From the NCBI GenBank assembly GCA_016794625.1, contig JAEUGY010000114.1, positions 124,001 to 188,000 on the forward strand: a stretch of DNA of 64,000 nucleotides. The letters run 5' to 3'. Below, piece after piece: positions 60,927 through 64,000 of the stretch. The position numbers and the translations under genes were made by a program. The notes under the pieces are model-generated. The model worked only from the letters and a program-made list of their open reading frames with translations, ran no database searches and was not told the origin of the DNA. Position 1 is the stretch's first letter; each line of letters opens with the position of its first letter. This DNA comes from Opitutaceae bacterium. Its GTDB lineage: Bacteria > Verrucomicrobiota > Verrucomicrobiia > Opitutales > Opitutaceae.

Positions 60927-62966
60927 TTAGCCCGGGCCGGCCCAGCGCAGGAGAACGACAAAGAGACCGATGATCGCTCCGGAGATGGCGCAGCAGACCA
61001 GAAATCCGACCGTGTCCGTGCGATCCCACTTGGTGAACTCCCACGAGGAGTGACGGAAGAGCTTGGTATGGTCGAAGCGATCCGGCTGGCGCCGGGTGGC
61101 GGCCACCCCGGCCTCCTCCTCCTCCGGCGTGGCTCCCACCGGGGTCTTCATACGGCCATAGAAGGCATTGACCCGCTCGGCGGCCGGCGGCCGGGTGAGC
61201 AGACTCACTCCGATCAGCAAGGCGAACGGAAAGAGCGCGTCGAAGAAGAAGCGCGCGGCGAACCGTCCGCTTGGCGTCATCGATTCCACGTGCACCCCCA
61301 TCAGTCGCAGCGAGACCAGCTCCAGGTGCAGGCGCCCGCGTCCCTCCAGGGCACTCTGGGGATTGGTCGGATCGACGCGCACCACGCTGTCGAAGTAGAT
61401 CGGTTCCGGCCGCCCGCGGGCGTCGACCGACCGCTGCACCAGCGTCTCGTGGGTGCGCAGGGCGGGCACATGCGTGAGCACGAGCGGCCCGGCCACGTTG
61501 ATCAGAATGGCGCCCAGCACGCCGACCCAGGTGCCGGCCACCGTCAGCCGACGCCAGAAAAACATGAGCATGATGGCGGCGCCGAAAGGCACGCTTACCG
61601 TTTGCACCAGCAGGAGCGCGGACAGCAGGCTGTCCATGGACAGGGCGGCGATGATGCCGATAACCAGGGCGGCGAACATGGAGACCCGGCCCGCACCGAC
61701 GGAGGCCGCCTCGCTGGCTCCCGGCCGCAGGGGACGATAGACATTGCGAACAAAGAGTGCGGCGATGGAGACCGTCTGTGCGGCCACGGTCGACATGTTG
61801 GCGGCGAGCACTCCGGTCAGCATCAGGCCCAACAATCCCGGCCCCAGGACCTGCCGCGACAACGTGCCCCAAACGAGGTCCGGATCGGCCAGGGCGTTCT
61901 CGCCCTGATAGAGTGCCACTGCGATCAGGCCGACAAATGCCCACATGATGAACATCAGCCGCTTCGCGTAGGTGCCGCTGACGGCGCCAAAGCGGGCGGC
62001 GAATTCGTTCTTGGCCGACCCGCTGATCCCCATGTTGCCGATGATGCCATTGATCTGGACCAGCGCCACCAACCCGATGGCAAAGAGTGACCAGGCCGTG
62101 ATCTGCTGCTTGGCAGCGTCCGCCCCGATCAGTTCAAACATCGCGGCGGGCACCTTTTCCTGAAGGGCGCTGAACCCTCCGATTGCTGCCAGTCCCGCCG
62201 GGATGAGGATGATCGAAAAAGCGACGATGATCAGACTTTGCAGCACCTCGTTGACCGCAGTGGCGGCCATGCCCCCGAGGATCACGTACGCGCCGACGAC
62301 AATCGTGTAGACGAGGTAGAACGGCAGCGGATCGAGCGCGGTGATGTAGCTCTTGAGCTCACCGCGGGCGTCCAGCTCGCGCAGCACCTTGAGACGTGCT
62401 TCCTCCGCCGCGGTGGCAGGACGGGCCTTGGTTGCCAGTTCCAGCTGCCGCAGCTCGCGGTGCCCCTCGATGGCGCTGCGCTCGGTCGCGGTCCAGCTCG
62501 CTTCCGGCTTCACAGCCAGGGCCGAGCTGATCTTGTAGGTCACCAGATTGCCGAACCCGATCACCACCACGATCGAGGCGATCATCTGGAAAACGGCGTA
62601 GAAGGAGGCCAGTTTGCGGCTGCCCAGGCGGTCCTCAAACAAGTCGGCGGTCGTGACCAACCGCACCCGCCGGAACCACAGGTTCATGAACCAGTAGTAC
62701 GGGTTGAGAAAAATCAGCTGAAACCCCAGCCAGATGCCCGAAACCCCCTGCTGATACACCATGCTGGCGGCGCTCACCGCCCCGTTGGCGTCGGTCGAGT
62801 TGCCGAAGTTGAGAAAGAACTGGTACACCTTGCCCAACTTTCGACCGGCCAGAAAGTAGTTCTCCTGACCTGAGCCGGCCTTTTTGGCCGCCCGCTGACC
62901 CAGAAAAATGACCAAGGCGAGGTAGCCGACGATGACGGCGAAATCCAGAAGATGAATGCCAAACAT
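60927..62966 (-). CDS. Sodium:solute symporter (SSS family)
   Basis: The protein has 679 residues and about fourteen membrane helices. It begins MFGIHLLDFAVIVGYLALVI and has the SSS signatures ENYFLAGRKLGKVYQFFLNFGNS-like near helix 2, FYLVYTIVVGAYVILGGMAA, and GLMLTGVLAANMSTVAAQT (sodium site). Two soluble inserts are unusual: about 65 residues after helix 5 (near 165-230), and a C-terminal loop before the last helices. The family carries sugars, amino acids or organic acids with Na+; the substrate cannot be read here. The ATG at 62966 is the conserved start, although the frame is open to 63974 across the divergent gene. Confidence 0.85.
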   Translation of the reverse strand: MFGIHLLDFAVIVGYLALVIFLGQRAAKKAGSGQENYFLAGRKLGKVYQFFLNFGNSTDANGAVSAASMVYQQGVSGIWLGFQLIFLNPYYWFMNLWFRRVRLVTTADLFEDRLGSRKLASFYAVFQMIASIVVVIGFGNLVTYKISSALAVKPEASWTATERSAIEGHRELRQLELATKARPATAAEEARLKVLRELDARGELKSYITALDPLPFYLVYTIVVGAYVILGGMAATAVNEVLQSLIIVAFSIILIPAGLAAIGGFSALQEKVPAAMFELIGADAAKQQITAWSLFAIGLVALVQINGIIGNMGISGSAKNEFAARFGAVSGTYAKRLMFIMWAFVGLIAVALYQGENALADPDLVWGTLSRQVLGPGLLGLMLTGVLAANMSTVAAQTVSIAALFVRNVYRPLRPGASEAASVGAGRVSMFAALVIGIIAALSMDSLLSALLLVQTVSVPFGAAIMLMFFWRRLTVAGTWVGVLGAILINVAGPLVLTHVPALRTHETLVQRSVDARGRPEPIYFDSVVRVDPTNPQSALEGRGRLHLELVSLRLMGVHVESMTPSGRFAARFFFDALFPFALLIGVSLLTRPPAAERVNAFYGRMKTPVGATPEEEEAGVAATRRQPDRFDHTKLFRHSSWEFTKWDRTDTVGFLVCCAISGAIIGLFVVLLRWAGPG

Positions 62967-63260
62967 GGGGAAGGGGTTGAACGCGACTGACCGTGGGGCG
63001 GGCGAACTCCATCCTGAGGTCCCGGAGGGAGGCAACCGCAATCGCTCCCGGACCTTTTCCTCCCACCCGTCGGCTCCCGGCGCCACGTGGGCCGCCGGGG
63101 TGGCCATCCGTCCCGCCTGCAAAAGCGTGTGAAACTGATGCCGGGTCCGGGGTTGGGACAAAGGTGTGGCGTGCAAGTGGTTGACACCCGAAAGGGCAGC
63201 CCTTCGCCTCGTCAGGTCGTTCGCGGGCGGACGTTTGTGATCCGATCTCGCATCGATGCC

Positions 63261-64000
63261 ATGACCCTCGTCCTCCTCACGCTCGTCAGTCTTCTGATTT
63301 GGGTGCACCTCGCCGCCGTGGCGTTGTTGGCCAGGAGCGTGGTGGGGAGTTACGCGATGGCGCGGATCGGAGGGGGCCTGGCGGTCATGCTTGGGTTGTT
63401 TTGCCTTGAGCACTTTGTTGGTCTCGGCGCACGACCGCCGGTGGTGATCCTCACGGCGCCGCTTTGTCTCTGGCTCATTTGGCGGCAGCGGGCGGTGCTG
63501 CAAGAACATCGACAGGTGGAGGTGATGTTTGCGCTGGGGTTCTTCTATTGCCTGGCCTGGCGGTGCGCCTTTCCGGACATTGACCTGGAGGCCGAGCGGA
63601 TCCCGGACCTGGTGTTTATCCAGGACTACATGACGGGCGGAAAACTCCCCGCCATGGACCGCTGGCTGCCGCCGTTCGATGTCAGTTTTTATTATGGCTT
63701 CCAGCACTACGCGGCGGCGTGGATCGCGCGGGGCCTGGGTGTCGACAGTGGCGTCGCGTACCACCTTGGCTTTTCTGTGCTCGTGGGTCTGGTCACGGCC
63801 GCGGCAGGCTCCGCGGTCCGGGTCATTTGCGCGTGGAAGCCCGCGCCCTACCTCGTGATCCTCGCGCTGCTGGTCGGAGGCAATGGCATCAGTGTCGGCC
63901 TGCCGGCCCTGCTCCAGAAGGGTCCGGAGCTGTTTCAGAGTTCCCGGTTTCTTGGCTTTCACGTGGGTGACCACGAATGGAACGCGCTCGGCCGGGCGAT
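63261..64000 (+). CDS. DUF2298-type (YYY) polytopic membrane protein, C-terminus beyond window
   Basis: The frame is open from the ATG at 63261 to the window edge (about 246 residues). Several N-terminal helices (VLLTLVSLLIWVHLAAVAL, GGGLAVMLGLFCLEHFVG) are followed by DIDLEAERIPDLVF, YMTGGKLPAMDRWLPP and FDVSFYYGFQHYAAAW. The last part matches the motif of large DUF2298 (Chlor_Arch_YYY) proteins, which resemble GT-C glycosyltransferases. It is divergent from the symporter gene across 294 bases. The full length cannot be judged. Confidence 0.65.
   Translation, partial: MTLVLLTLVSLLIWVHLAAVALLARSVVGSYAMARIGGGLAVMLGLFCLEHFVGLGARPPVVILTAPLCLWLIWRQRAVLQEHRQVEVMFALGFFYCLAWRCAFPDIDLEAERIPDLVFIQDYMTGGKLPAMDRWLPPFDVSFYYGFQHYAAAWIARGLGVDSGVAYHLGFSVLVGLVTAAAGSAVRVICAWKPAPYLVILALLVGGNGISVGLPALLQKGPELFQSSRFLGFHVGDHEWNALGRA

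Noticed and set aside
62967..63974. In-frame N-terminal extension of the sodium symporter
   Set aside because: It would add 336 charged residues across the divergent DUF2298 gene; the family starts at the ATG at 62966.
1..64000. tRNA, rRNA, prophage or integrated plasmid
   Set aside because: No cloverleaf, rRNA core, integrase, phage structural gene or replication gene was recognised. The window reads as ordinary chromosome with repeat insertions.

Overview
The window is a GC-rich, gene-dense piece of bacterial chromosome. It has TonB-dependent receptors, many signal peptides and lipoprotein signals, TolB-like and regulator-propeller proteins, large hybrid sensor kinases and few Shine-Dalgarno sites. 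Together these suggest a Gram-negative of the Verrucomicrobiota, most like Opitutaceae. That assignment is inference from gene style, not from a marker gene. No rRNA, tRNA, CRISPR array, integrase or intact insertion sequence was seen.

Layout. 1-6658: a secreted repeat protein cut by the window edge, a TolB-like propeller protein, an SGNH hydrolase, and a fusion of a 13-heme cytochrome c to a b-type membrane cytochrome. 6955-11204: two MFS transporters flanking a GT-C-type membrane protein. 11687-18163: a tripartite RND efflux operon (TolC, adaptor, pump) led by a TetR regulator, with matching operators at the TetR and TolC starts. 18352-21885: a four-gene sugar or polyol catabolic operon. 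22193-29122: small secreted proteins, one made of TonB-box-like repeats, a Tat-exported Gfo/Idh/MocA oxidoreductase and an unknown membrane operon. 29123-53660: a large group of cell-wall genes. 53671-60592: sensor kinases. 60927-64000: a sodium:solute symporter and the start of a DUF2298-type membrane protein.

The central theme is peptidoglycan breakdown and recycling. Between 30944 and 53660 lie a PBP4-type carboxypeptidase, a NagX/HGSNAT-like membrane acyltransferase, an AraC regulator, a TonB-dependent receptor, a DUF1460 amidase, an M20 peptidase, AnmK, MurQ, a DigH-like glycosidase, an AmpG-like permease, an N-acetylmuramoyl-L-alanine amidase, NagZ and an L-Ala-D/L-Glu-type dipeptide epimerase. 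A propeller-type hybrid sensor kinase sits among them, with the ruin of a second TonB receptor next to it. This looks like a muropeptide-utilisation locus organised like a polysaccharide-utilisation locus, possibly with outer-membrane uptake of wall fragments.

The intergenic DNA carries at least four families of short palindromic repeats, often as inverted pairs (REPIN-like). One pair has been absorbed into the coding sequence of the amidase.
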